DNA of 64,000 nt from Trametopsis cervina (Eukaryota > Basidiomycota > Agaricomycetes > Polyporales > Irpicaceae). Below the pieces are notes generated by a model that worked only from the letters and a program-made list of their open reading frames with translations, ran no database searches and was not told the DNA's origin. This document shows, piece by piece, positions 1 to 10,665 of this stretch. A program made the translations under genes and the position numbers. Position 1 is the first letter of the stretch, and each line of letters opens with the position of its first letter. The stretch is taken from positions 248,001 through 312,000 of the forward strand of contig MU278373.1 in NCBI GenBank assembly GCA_022385755.1. The letters run 5' to 3'.

Positions 1-358
1 TTGTTGATATGGTTTGTCAACTTACTTTCCCAGGCTGTGCCGGCTTTTGTTAGGCGGATGCCGTCTACAGCTGAACCTCAGCTAAACCCCCTATTTCCTT
101 GCTATAAATCTGTTCTGTGGCAATATGTGCTGAGTTTCGTTCGTTGTGAAGCACAGTCTACTACCAGGTATGCTACAACCCCTATGCTGCTCGCAGCACG
201 TGCCTAAAGAGCGGCCGATCGCGAGTCGCAGAAGGTGGTATGACGTCCTACACAGTGTGGCCCACTTATAACCTTCAACCAGTTCGACGACTTCCCTTCG
301 TCCCAACCACCACTGCTCGAACTCTACTACTCACGCATTCAGCACTTCAGGTCACAGC
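1..358. other. Left-edge non-coding stretch
   Basis: I see no convincing exon here. Open frames are short, lack splice-consistent partners and resemble no family I know. The right part should hold the promoter and 5' leader of the TUDOR-domain gene that starts at 359. A gene ending to the left of the window could have its 3' UTR here. Confidence 0.4.
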
Positions 359-752
359 ATGGCAGATAAATTGAAGGAAGGACAGGAGGTTTCGTCAGTA
401 CATTTCCAGTATATCACATCCCTTAAGTTGACATATTCGATCCAGTTGGGCATGGGGCGGCGGCAATGCTCACGGAACGGTCGATGAAATTGTGGAAGAG
501 GGCAAAGCTCAGGTCACATCCAACAAGGTAAGCACCATTCCCATCAAGAGGAAGCATGTAGCTTAACCAAACCCTCCAGGGCAACACAATTACTCGTATC
601 CCGAAGGAAGGAGATCCCGCCGTCAAGATTGCAGGAAACAAGGCACGTATTTCGGTTCTGTACTACACCATACACTAGTCCTTATACTATCAACACACTA
701 GAATCCCGTTGTTAAGCTGGCCCATGAGTTGAATGAGGTTAAGGAGTCCTAA
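359..752 (+). CDS. Small TUDOR-like (DUF2945, hypervirulence-associated) protein
   Basis: Four exons (359-393, 446-527, 580-642, 702-752) join in frame to a 76-aa protein, the usual size for this family. The product keeps the family's opening pattern of charged residues followed by VSWAWGGGNAHGTV and the later GNTITRI stretch, typical of the small DUF2945/TUDOR fold. Function is poorly known; the name comes from a virulence-associated fungal homologue, and nucleic-acid or peptide binding is only inferred from the fold. Introns 1 and 2 have GT donors (gtcagt, gtaagc). The third (643-701) needs a GC donor (gcacgt): the nearest GT four bases on would bring a stop soon after the join. The gene is convergent with the GNAT gene; the stop codons lie 6 nt apart, so the 3' UTRs probably overlap. 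Confidence 0.8.
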
Positions 753-758
753 TTACGT

Positions 759-1578
759 CTAGCGAGTGTTTGTGCCATCACTGTCTTTCGTGTCAGGAAC
801 CTGTCTGTCTACATTTTTCTTTACAACGTCGCGGACGCCGTTTTCCCAATCGTCCCAGCAAGTAGCGAGAATCACGGTACCCCTGCCGTACCTGTCCGGG
901 AATTTGTCTCCCTCCCTTGGCTTGTCTCCGTCCTTTGCTAGCGCAGGGTCTACCGCCCAGTGCCACCTCATCATCCCTTCCCGCCGGAACCCCATCCTCT
1001 CTGCCAAGCGAGCCGATCCCAGATTCTTCGCATGCGCTTTCCATTCCACTCGTCTCAGCCCAAGCCCAGGAGGGTTCGCGGTAGGCAAGTCGAGGCAGTG
1101 CCTCATAAGCACGCCTACCGCATTGGTGGCAACATGTGTGCGCTGGAACTCCGGAAAGGAAGACGACCACTATCGCCATTTCAGCCGTAAGATTCGGCGC
1201 GGACGCGCTCACGAAGCCGATGGTGCCCGCGAGACTGCCACCGTGTGCAGGGTTCGGCTTTGTCTTATCGATGATGGCGAGCAAGACATTGGCGGGGTCT
1301 CTGCGTATGAAGTGCTCAATGAAGGTGAGAAAGTTGGGTTTGGTGTCCCAGAGGAACGGGTAGTAGCGTAATAGGTCTGGACTTGTTGATACCTGAGCCC
1401 AGTAGTCCTCCATGTGCAGACGCGGGACGAATGGCACGACCTTGACTCGTTCCGTTTCGAGGCTGGGGAAATGTAGATCAAAGACGAAGTTGATATCATA
1501 CGGATCCGGGCCATATGCTTCGTCTCCAGTGAGAGTACTCGGTGGTGGTGAGGGCTTGTACGAGTTCGTGTAAGACAT
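759..1578 (-). pseudogene. GNAT-family N-acetyltransferase, reading frame broken
   Basis: The N-terminal part (1578 down to about 1165) reads as a RimJ/RimL-type GNAT acetyltransferase: substrate-side segment around LETERVKVVPFVPRLH, then the AGTIGF strand and AEMAIVVV. The family continuation FPEFQRTHVATNAVG and the acetyl-CoA/C-terminal part (RRVEWKAHAKNLGSARLAERMGF) lie in another frame that runs to a stop at 759. The two parts abut near 1150-1168 with no room for an intron, so there is a frame change of 1 nt (or +4) in the CTTCCTTTCC tract. Such enzymes acetylate amino groups of proteins or small molecules with acetyl-CoA. All other blocks are intact, so a sequencing or assembly error, or a recent mutation, fits better than old decay. 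Without the indel the product would be about 270 aa. Confidence 0.7.
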
Positions 1579-1961
1579 GTTTACTGGTCACTGTTGAACA
1601 GTGGGGATGAAGATCGACGTCGAGCAGCAAGAGTCATATTATACATGGCTAAGGCGTCGGCGGTTCCGCTCGGGTACAGTAACGCAGCCATCAGGCTGGG
1701 CTGTCATGTATGAATTAAGAACAACGGCATCTGCGACGCGCCTCGGGATGTCGGGTACAAATCCATCTTGCGGCATAACAAGAGCGTAATACGTGCGATA
1801 AAAATACGCGTAAGAGGAGAAACGTTTGTGCATGCAGACACTTGTAGGCGCTAGTGACACCGAGCAGCGAATCTGAGTTTCCAGAATATGATCTAAACAA
1901 ACAAGCAGTGCGTATCGATGTGAGGACAAGGGGGTGCAAGATGCGCGATCTGTAGTGTAGT
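1579..1961. other. Spacer between two minus-strand genes
   Basis: No coding exon is recognisable. Short minus-strand frames here are shadows or chance. The left half should contain the promoter of the acetyltransferase gene, the right end the 3' UTR of MDP1. Confidence 0.4.
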
Positions 1962-2904
1962 TTAGGACCCGTTGTCTGCATCCTCTACCACCTCCGTCGC
2001 GTGGCGCTTGCGCCATTCGGCCAGTCCACGCTCGAACGTCCGATCGTCCATACCCTTCTGAACTAGACAGAATGTAACCCCGAGAGACTCAACCTCAATA
2101 TTCCGTCGTTCATCATCGAAGAACAACTAGCGGGATTGGTTCACTGGTCAGCTCCAGCCGTGGTTTCAGGATGTAAATCAAGGAGGGCGCACCATCTCGG
2201 AGTAGGGCAAACCGGTCTTCTCGTGCAGCTTCTTGAAGTGCGGGATCTTCGAGCCTGATTATATTATTAGTCACGGATAATTACGTTGTTTGGCAGTTGC
2301 AACTCACCAGGGTAGATCTCGAGTTGGTCGAAATACTCAATAGCAGGTTTGGGGGCAGCGTCTTTGTCGCCCACTGGGGGAGGCATGAGTAGCAGCGACA
2401 GTGCTTGGCGGGCACTATGCATACATGGAGCACACTCGTAAGAACTGTGGCCGTAGTTCCGTGGTTCATAGGTAACTCACAGTCGTGTTGCAGAGGTTCG
2501 TGAGCATGCAGCCACAACGACACCAGCTGTACGAAGGCGGTGCAGGATCATTGGTACGTCGCGGTAAAACTCGATTGATTCCCCATGTCTACCATGCCAT
2601 CCTCACGAATCAACGCTAGTCAAAGTGCACAGTCTATCTGAGCGACTCACTTGTCACAGACTTCGTTCACTCTGTTGCCAATCCGTTTGAGTGGTGCTGT
2701 GCAAAAGACATAAAAATAGCTTTAGTCCCATGCATCGATGGTTGCATATGAGGGGGTGTGCGCACGAGTGACATGAGTATCTATCCAAAGATCCCAAAGA
2801 GTATAACTGTGCTAGACAGAAGTTGAGCTATCGCGTCGCCGTGTAAAGATAGATGATACCGACTCAAGGTCAAATGCAACGAGTTTCGGTAGTCTGGTCG
2901 ACAT
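1962..2904 (-). CDS. MDP1: Magnesium-dependent phosphatase 1 (HAD superfamily)
   Basis: A multi-exon gene whose joined product of roughly 190 aa matches MDP-1, a small cytosolic HAD phosphatase for protein-tyrosine or sugar phosphates. The first exon (2904-2864) ends in the catalytic loop, which is completed across the intron as FDLDYTLWDLW: the first Asp is the nucleophile and the second the acid/base. Later exons give a cap-like segment ending HGESIEFYRDVP, the motif II stretch AACSRTSATRLARQAL, the lysine region EIYPGSKIPHFKKLHEKTG, and motif IV FFDDERRNIEVESLGV. The C-terminal tail ends ADNGS. Introns are short with normal GT donors (gtcggt, gtgcgc, gtgagt). The start Met lies eight residues before the catalytic strand, as in homologues. 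The promoter faces the RING gene across 251 bp. Confidence 0.85.
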
Positions 2905-3155
2905 GTGGTGGGTTGTCAACAAAGTGCAGTGTAATGGCACGCAGCAGATTGAGCCGACTTAGATACGTCAGTGAGATTGCTTCAGCGCCCATTACGGTAG
3001 CGGTAAGCCGCCCAATAGTTGTGCCGCCGCCTCCCTTGCATCTACGACCACGGTCAAGTCGGTCGTGCTATAGATTACACCCCGCCGCCTCAATACCGAC
3101 TTTCCTTGTCATTATATGAAGCCCTCTGATCCCTAACAACCACACACTTTGCAAG
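2905..3155. promoter_or_regulatory. Shared divergent promoter region, MDP1 / RING gene
   Basis: 251 bp separate the two divergent start codons, so both promoters must lie here or overlap the genes. I see no clear TATA box and define no specific factor site. Confidence 0.45.
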
Positions 3156-5778
3156 ATGACGGTAGAAACCTCGAATAATACGCAAGGCGCCACCACGGTG
3201 ATCGACCTGGAGGACATTGAAGCGTACAAGCCAGAGCCCCCACCGGTAGTCCCCCAAGATACAGACGACTCGGACGAGGAGCACTGTAGCATATGTCTCC
3301 AACCACTCTCTGACCGGACCATTATACCCGCGTGCTCGCACGAATTTTGTTTCGAGTGTCTTCTCGTATGGACGGGTTCGTGTCAGTATCTAATTTCGTT
3401 TCTTACAAGGTTCCAATGATGATCCATCCTTTTGTCCTCAGAGCAGTCGCGCAGGTGTCCGCTGTGCTCCGGACAAATTGGGGAGTACCTCATCCACGAT
3501 ATACGGTCCAAACATGATTTCTCGAAGCACTACCTGACTCCATTACGGACCTCGCCCCGTCCAGCCCCTGCGGCTGTCCGCGCTGTTGCCTTGCGGAGGC
3601 AGGCTCAGAGGAGAGATCTGCGCTGGGGAAGAAACGAGCGGACGGAGAGGGAACGTCAACGTAAGGCCGCCGATGAATTAGAGAGGGCAATTGAGAAGAG
3701 GAAATGGATTTATCGCCATGGTCTATACGCCAAGGTTTGCTCCTGTTCTTTGACAATGCTGCAATCACTCATGCTTATTGTCCTGCTCAGCACGTTGCTT
3801 CCAACCCATACACCCGTTACAAACCATTTCCCACACCGGCACAGTTCGCATCCAACCCCGACCTTGTTAGTCGAGCGACTATATTCATCAGGCGAGAGCT
3901 ACGAGTGTGGGATGCTTTGGACGTAGAGGTATGGTGTGATGCTTCTTTCTCACCATATGGAGGCTAGATGAATTCCATTTACGCAGTTCTTGACAACCTT
4001 TACTATATCCCTCATGAAATCCATTGACATCCGCTCCGAATCTGCTGTCAAGCTCCTCGCAGAATTTTTGGACATGGACACCGGTGAGCGGGTAAACGCT
4101 GAACACTTTGCGCACGGTAAGCTTATGTGACTGTGGCCCTGGTCTTCTTTGCTCCTGTCAGCTGATGATGCTGCGACCACTGATTTCAGAACTTTATTGT
4201 TATCTGCGCTCACCCTATCGAGACGTCGCGCGATACGATGCAGCTGTCCAGGTATGTTTTTTGACTGTATTTGGCTAGTAAGATGCTGGACACTGGGCTC
4301 ATGGCGTCTGTTGAGCTTAGTACGATACCCCAGAAGATATTCCCGCGATTCAATACCGACAGCGCAGTAACCGCTGGATGGAGGAAGATGGCCCTCCGTC
4401 GCCCATAATCTCATCTCCGGGCGTGTCTCGCTCACCCTCCCACTCGCGCTCCGGACGGGGAACTCGGGATACTCATTTGGAACGCAAGGAATACACGGAG
4501 ACCCACAAACGTCCGCGACTTCGGAGCCAGGATCCTGACGATCGCCATACCTTATTTCTGGACGAGCAACGCCCGCAGACGAACGGCAACTCCGGACAGG
4601 TCGATATCTACGGAGATGTGAAGGGTAAGGGCCGCGCAATCGATATTGATCACATTGAGCCTCGCCCTTTGGACAGTGTCAACGACCGCGTAAGCGACGT
4701 CGATGGTGTCAGGACATCTACCCCACCCAGGAGTACCGCCAGGGACGATATGATGCCCAGTACTTCAGCGGTAGCAGCCACGGGCGGTACTGAAGTGCAT
4801 GCCGCCGTACAACGGGAGAAACCCAAAATTCGTCCAGGGTGGCAAGCAATGCACGCCCACTTACTTGATCCATCTCGCAGGCGGGAAGTTAAGAGGACAG
4901 CGACCGAACATGAGGCCGAACCTTTCGTTACACCTGCCGGAAATGCGTCACCGTCCGTAACGGGGTTTTCAATTCGGGGTGCTGCTGCAAGAACAATAGT
5001 GACGGAATCGTCAACTCCTTCAACTTCCTTCATTGAGCCTCCTCCTAAACATGTGGCCGGCGACACCACTCAACCCTTTGAGCCTCCGCAGTCTATGTCT
5101 TCTCGCGACATTATGGCTCGTACTCGTGCCAAATTGGAGAAACTAAAGCAAGATTCGAGTTTTCCGGTCGCGACCACCCCCGAAAGCGGCGAACATGACG
5201 TGGCTAGCCTTAATGCGTCTTCCTCCGTAATCAATACCCTTCCTACCATCGTCGATGGCAACCACACCGTAACCTTGCCTTCGCATGCTGCATCTACCTC
5301 CATTCCCTCCCAATTGTCTGACGTCTTGCCCGCTCAATCGTCGCACCCACATTCACTCGCGCACGCTTCTCATGAAACAGGCGCCGCCGACGCCCTACGC
5401 CTGAAGGTTCTGAATAAGCTGGAGAACGAGAAACGCGCCCACATCGACGGAAAACGCATCCCTCATCACGATGGTGACTCTCCGATGTTCGTTGCCGTGA
5501 ATGGCAGCTCAGTCGAGGCCCTCGCTTCGCCCGATAATTTCGGTGATCCTAAACAACAGCAAACGGGAGAAGAAATGTCACTCGCTCGTCGTCAAGATGC
5601 TGAGATGCTGGAGCAGAGGCTCCGCGTGCAGGCCCAGTTACGCATTAAGGGAGCAGCTCACAAACAACCGATGCCAGGGACAGCTTCCGACAATACATCT
5701 GGTCAGAGTGCTGACCTCAACTCTCAATCCAGAGAGGAGTACCTGCGGTCAAGACTGAAGCGAATGGCGTCGCGTTAG
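3156..5778 (+). CDS. Topors-like RING-finger E3 ubiquitin ligase
   Basis: Five or six exons give a protein of about 730 aa. An acidic leader is followed at residues about 47-90 by a C3HC4 RING split by an intron: CSICLQPL, CSHEFCFEC, then CPLC after the join. Next come RSKHDFSKHYL, a basic heptad-like helix (RNERTERERQRKAADELERAIEKRK) and a conserved helical block ending in ELYCYLRSPYRDVARYDAAVQY, as in fungal proteins related to human TOPORS. The rest, from about 4380, is one long disordered, Ser/Thr/Pro-rich exon with RS-like patches, ending RSRLKRMASR. The role is inferred as a nuclear E3 ligase for ubiquitin or SUMO; the substrate is unknown. The intron before ELYC (4119-4191 region) uses the later of two possible AG acceptors. 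Start is the first ATG in frame. Confidence 0.82.
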
Positions 5779-6337
5779 ACAGACCTGCTTACGTAGTATA
5801 GTGCTCTATCCATATCTCGCTCGTTGTTGCTCATGTCCAGGAGGTCAGTGTGCAAAGCGGAAGTGCTACATTGATAATTAATCACTGAATACGTGAGGTA
5901 CGACTAAAATGATACAATACGGTAAGGCTTGGGTGTAATCCGGCAGTATGTGAGGAAACTGATAACTAGTGGTGCTCTACTACTATGGTGAGGGAGTGTG
6001 TATGTTGGATGACAAAAGACAGATTAGGATGGTGGTACGGAATTGTAGTGATACGAAATTGCAGGTGAGGAAAGCGTAGATGTAACGAATGCGAAGACGA
6101 ATGCGATGACAGCATGTTAGGTATTATACGGGCGCTGATGTAGACAGAAGAGAATATATGACCTGTATGATAGAAGGGATGTTAAAGGATCGTAAGAGAG
6201 ACGTAGCGAGTCGCAATAGCGTGTATATGGGAGCCGCGGTTCCGTGCAGTGATTAGGCCAGTAAACGAAGGTAGGTCGTACACTTTGTTATACAACAAAT
6301 GTGCCTGATGAACAAAGTCGTTGATGATCGCGCACTT
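5779..6337. other. Convergent 3' spacer
   Basis: AT-richer spacer between the 3' ends of the RING gene and the homeodomain gene. It lacks credible exons and should hold both 3' UTRs and polyadenylation sites. No repeat or RNA gene was noticed. Confidence 0.45.
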
Positions 6338-8055
6338 TTAACGTGGGACATCGTGATCGCGTGGGGATTTGTCGTCGTCGGGTCGGCGAATGCGCCAAGG
6401 TAGAGACGGGCCAGGAAGCGATGCCGTGGGGGATGTGGGTTGGTACATATGTGGTGCCACAAGAGGGGAGCCAGGAGACAGGGGGATTCTCGGGAGCTGC
6501 GCTGGAGGAAGGGTAAGATCACCATCGTGGCCAGACGGCGGTGTCAAAACAATTCGCTCGCCGGATGATATGCTATGTTCGGCCCCCGTGTGCGGAGGGG
6601 GGCGACTAAAGGGAGAGAATGATGGGTCATCCCACTGAGGCTGGGGCTGGAGAGTGAAGGGGGGCGGTATGCGCAATGGTGCCTCGAATGCGAAAGGTGA
6701 GTCGGGTTGCAGTGGTGGCAAGCGGGTCGGGGATCTTGGGGACAAAATATGGGCAGATGAAGGGGCCCCTCTGGACGCACCAGATTCAGCAAAGGTCCGA
6801 CTGCGAGGACGAGTAAGTCGCAATGGTGGGAGTCTGACTGCGAAATCAGCAGAACGCCGGTGGCTTGATGACCTTGTTGGACGAGGTATGGTGTACAAAG
6901 GCTCGTTTTGTTCGGTTGTCCAAGGTCGTGCGACAGTCGGACTACGGTGTCCGCTCGTCACGGGGTAACCTGTGCGCGGTCTTACGGGATCTGCAGTTGG
7001 AGCACGCGTGGTATCAGGCGAAGACGGGCCGGTGCTACCACCCGGTATTCCAGGGCCTGATAATTGTGCTGAAAATCCCGCTGGGCCTTGATACGCCTCG
7101 GAACTCCGTAGCTCGTGCCAAGCCGGGTCCAATTCAGTAGGCGAGGTGAATGAAGCCGCTCGCAAGCGTGAAGTCTGAGTAGACCCCGCGAAGCTAGAGT
7201 CAGGGGCCATGCTAAGCTCTCCATGGGAAGAGCCAGATGTGGTGCTGGGAAAGGGGCCATACTGAGGAGGACGGGTCAATGGAGGTACGTTTTGACCCCT
7301 AGGCCGCCGTGCCTTCTGACGTTGATTCTAAGAGATACGAAGTTGTCAGCTTTCCGTGAATATGAAACACCCGAGGCGTAGCTTGCCTGAAACCAAATCT
7401 AAAGGATAAAACCCGTCAATGAAGGTACGAGATGAGATTTCCTGGCTACTCGCCTGAACTTTCCGCGCACTGAGCCCTATGGCACGCCCGACCTCCTCGC
7501 GCATTGCGGTAGTAGGGAATCGCGACTGGGGCAATCATGAGTTGGGTGAAAGGTGGCGGAGGGGCTGCTAATGCCACTTACTTGGGCGAGAAGCGCGTGA
7601 AGCACGGCAGCTTGATGGGGCGTTGTCAAGGTTCGCGTACGCTTCTTCTTGGGCGGCGGAGGCTGCTCCGTCTGTTCGCTAGGGCCAGCAGCTCCTGCCT
7701 CCATCTCGGTATCCGCCATATCCCCCTGTGAGGACGACCCCGAGGGCGATACATTCCTGCTAGAGGCTCTACCCTTTCCCTTATCTTTGCTATTATCCTC
7801 CCGGCGTTCCTCTGCCATTGGTGAGCTGTGTAGCGGCTCCCCGGCTGTTTGCGTTCCGCAGTCACTGTCGCTGTCAGAGGGACTGGTACCCTCTGTGTGC
7901 GTCGGAGTGGATGATGGTGGCGAGTTTGGGCCAAAAGACGCGTGCTTTATTGTTTGCTGTAGCCCAAGATAGGCTGTGAGGTCAGCAGACGCGGGTCGAA
8001 GGTGAAGATTATATGGCGAATTAGGAGATGAAGTCAAAGTAGGCGAATATGTCAT
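6338..8055 (-). CDS. Homeodomain transcription factor
   Basis: Four phase-0 exons (8055-7582, 7525-7454, 7398-7387, 7327-6338) give 515 aa. The N-terminal 135 residues are Ser/Pro-rich with acidic and KDKGKGR patches. A classical homeodomain follows, from KKKRTRTLTTPHQ through SRFPTTAMREEVGRAIGLSARKVQ to IWFQNQRQKARR, with W48, F49, N51 and R53 kept. The C-terminal 320 residues are disordered and rich in Pro/Ser/Arg, probably for activation or partner binding. Exon 3 is only 12 nt and codes exactly IWFQ, the core of the recognition helix. Both introns around it (7399-7453, 7328-7386) begin with GC (gcgagt, gcaagc). It is a typical 60-residue homeodomain, so I see no reason to call it an HD1/HD2 mating-type gene; no partner homeodomain gene or MIP gene lies nearby. 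Target genes are unknown. Confidence 0.85.
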
Positions 8056-10665
8056 TGAAGGGAAATTATGTCCTCGAAAAGACAGTGATACAGAACAAAC
8101 CTAGAGGTTCAGAACATAGATGGAGGAGGCCGTTCACCTAACTGCAAGGAGAGTAAGTGCACGCAAGTGCGCGAAGGAGTTGGTAAGAGGAGAAATGAAA
8201 ACTGGAAAGTGACGGACGTGAAAGCAATAGCTTGTTGGAGGAGATCTCAAACTCTGAGCGGATCTTCATATAGAGCAGCTTGCCGACAAATCGTTTTTCC
8301 ATTGAGGACCGGAAGGAAGGTGCTGCAGTTCCTCAGGCTCGGTTGCCACACAGTCTGCATACTAGCCGCTTTCGTCAGACGCTGACATCTGAATCCGAGA
8401 GCTGGTTTGAATCGGTCGGCGCGTAATGGCAAGCTCGTCGCCATGCAATTACAGCCGCGAGTGTTACCATCGATACCGTATGTAAATTGCGCAAGAGACA
8501 AATAATCCCAGGCGTCCCTGCTTGATCACTGCGCGGTTTATTGCATCGATGCTATTGAAGCAGTGTCATGTTTTATTGCGGCATACGCGAGAGGGCAACT
8601 TCACGCAGATTGGTGACATCGCGTAGTGGCAGGACGTGCCTACATCTTCTCTCAGACTCCATCCAGTACCTGATCGGAACGTCCTTGACAATCTACGGTT
8701 CCGAAATTCGGCGCCCGAGACCAATGCGGCCTCCGTGTTTGAGAGTGTCGATCGCTCGGCGGCTGACTCCTTTCATGATGCTATAGATTCGAATCTCGTA
8801 GAGGCGTTGTCGACCCGGGGAGAGAGCTGCAAATCATCGAGCCAAACGTCCTGACGTGGCAAGGCCGGCTGAGCTCTCACCGTCCTACCGCAGTCTGTGA
8901 AAGTCATCTTCGCCCTAAACCCTTCTCGGTCGTCAGGCAGCACGCGTGAGAGTAATGATCACTAACAGGCGTCACCGCCATTATACAGCCGTTTGTGCGG
9001 CAGTCACCGATGCTGGCAGGAATGTGATAGAGGTTCCAAGCCTAGTCTGCGAGAAAGCGCAAGTGATTATCGCCGGACATACGCACCGCCCAAGCAGGTA
9101 AGTAGTATCCTGTTGTGATGCTAGTGAGGTATGACAACGCGTGACAGCAATCCCGCCCGGCGGATAACGCTTTATGAGATCACCGTTGGCCTCTGAAGGC
9201 GCCACCGATGCGGCACGAGCTATGGCATTTTGTAGTCATAAAGCGAAGGGTTCTGCAAGCAAATGAATGATTTATTGAGCGAGGAGTAACACGGTCGGGT
9301 TGGCAGGTGTTGCGCGTTGGTTGCACTGCGCTGCCGAGCAATGTTTTACGCAGCTCAGAAGGTTGTGCAGAGGGCAAGATTTGAATTCGGGAGTAGACCA
9401 GCGGAGTCCGCAGCCAACAAGGTTACCTTCACACTTGATGAGCAGCCTTAATCTGTCAACGATACATGTGGGCCGATGGAAATTGCGCCCCGAAATCACC
9501 TTCATTTTGTTCAATGAATAGTCCTATCAGGCGGAGGTCGTTGCCCAACGAGATTGAAGACGGCCATAGCCAAGATGATAAAATTCAGCGCATATGCAGA
9601 AGATGGAAGTGATTATCTCACTACTCCTGAGTTTTGAGAATCATCTGGATCTTCTCGCTCTCGCGGCGGTCCTCTTCGCAGATATCAGAGTGTTATAGGG
9701 TTGGCCTATTGTGATAGACCTGGCGCAATTGGTCTCTTCACAAGATGCAAAGCCACCGAGACCCTGCACGGGAGTAATATCAAATACTACGCCTACCACG
9801 CGACTGTAGAGCATATGAATCCACTCATGCGAGTAGCTTGGTCTGCGGGTGTGATTCAGATAGCAGTAACCAGGCACGAGAGAAGCTCTCAACAATTGAC
9901 CATCTGGACAAGATTCCAGCGGCCCGTTCAGTTCAGAGCGCGATGAGCGTTTCGTTAGAACGTCCTGTAGTCTGAACTCAAAAACTGAACTGACATGAGA
10001 GAGGGCGGGATGCACATTACGTCTAGCACAAGCGTTCTGGGGTTGAAGGGTCGCACGCGCGGGCGACAACCGCAGCCGGGGAGCTCGGTCACTGGACACG
10101 TCCTCCGCAATGCCGCCCCGTCACGGCAGACGTTTGCAGAGCCGTTCTAGGTCTTGTGGAGTTCTCGTCAACGTCGTCGTTGCTGTGCGGGAATAGGCCG
10201 GTGCGACAATAACGGCCTAACGGACTTTGTACGTACCATAATGTAATCCTCCGACATCTATGTACCATTCAATTGTGTTATCTTCAGCTCAGATGGGCAG
10301 ATTATGTTGCTAAGCAAAGGACAGATGAGGGCAAAGAAGAGGAAGCGGCGTTGTCGGTGTACGTGATAAGTGACATCTCGCGTATGTCACTGTGACGTTT
10401 CGCGTCTGTGACGCCCAGATGGAGCTTGACCGTGACCGACCTCGCGTACACTGGTACCCGCACATCGCGGAAGTCGAAGGTGAGTACTTCGACCGAAGGA
10501 AAACACTATTACACTTATCCATTTGGAACTTTTTTGCTTCGTAGAGTTAACCAGCTGGATCGCTGAACCTGTGTTGGAATTGGTCAGCGAGCTTTCATAT
10601 GTGTTTCTTTGTAACATTAACCGTTCGGCTACAGCACTGAAGTACTACTGGAACATATACGTTCA
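8056..10665. other. 2.6-kb stretch without a recognised gene
   Basis: This is an unusually long gap for this genome. Frames on both strands are short and unlinked, with no transposase, reverse transcriptase or repeat units that I could see. The left end should carry the homeodomain gene promoter and the right end that of SLD3. A small open frame from the ATG at 10419, with a good GT-AG intron, overlaps the SLD3 leader but matches nothing known (see rejected items). Decayed mobile DNA or a non-coding RNA cannot be excluded. Confidence 0.4.

Noticed and set aside
6338..8055. Mating-type (A locus) homeodomain gene
   Set aside because: The homeodomain is typical with 60 residues, there is no paired divergent homeodomain gene, and no MIP or beta-fg neighbour is present.
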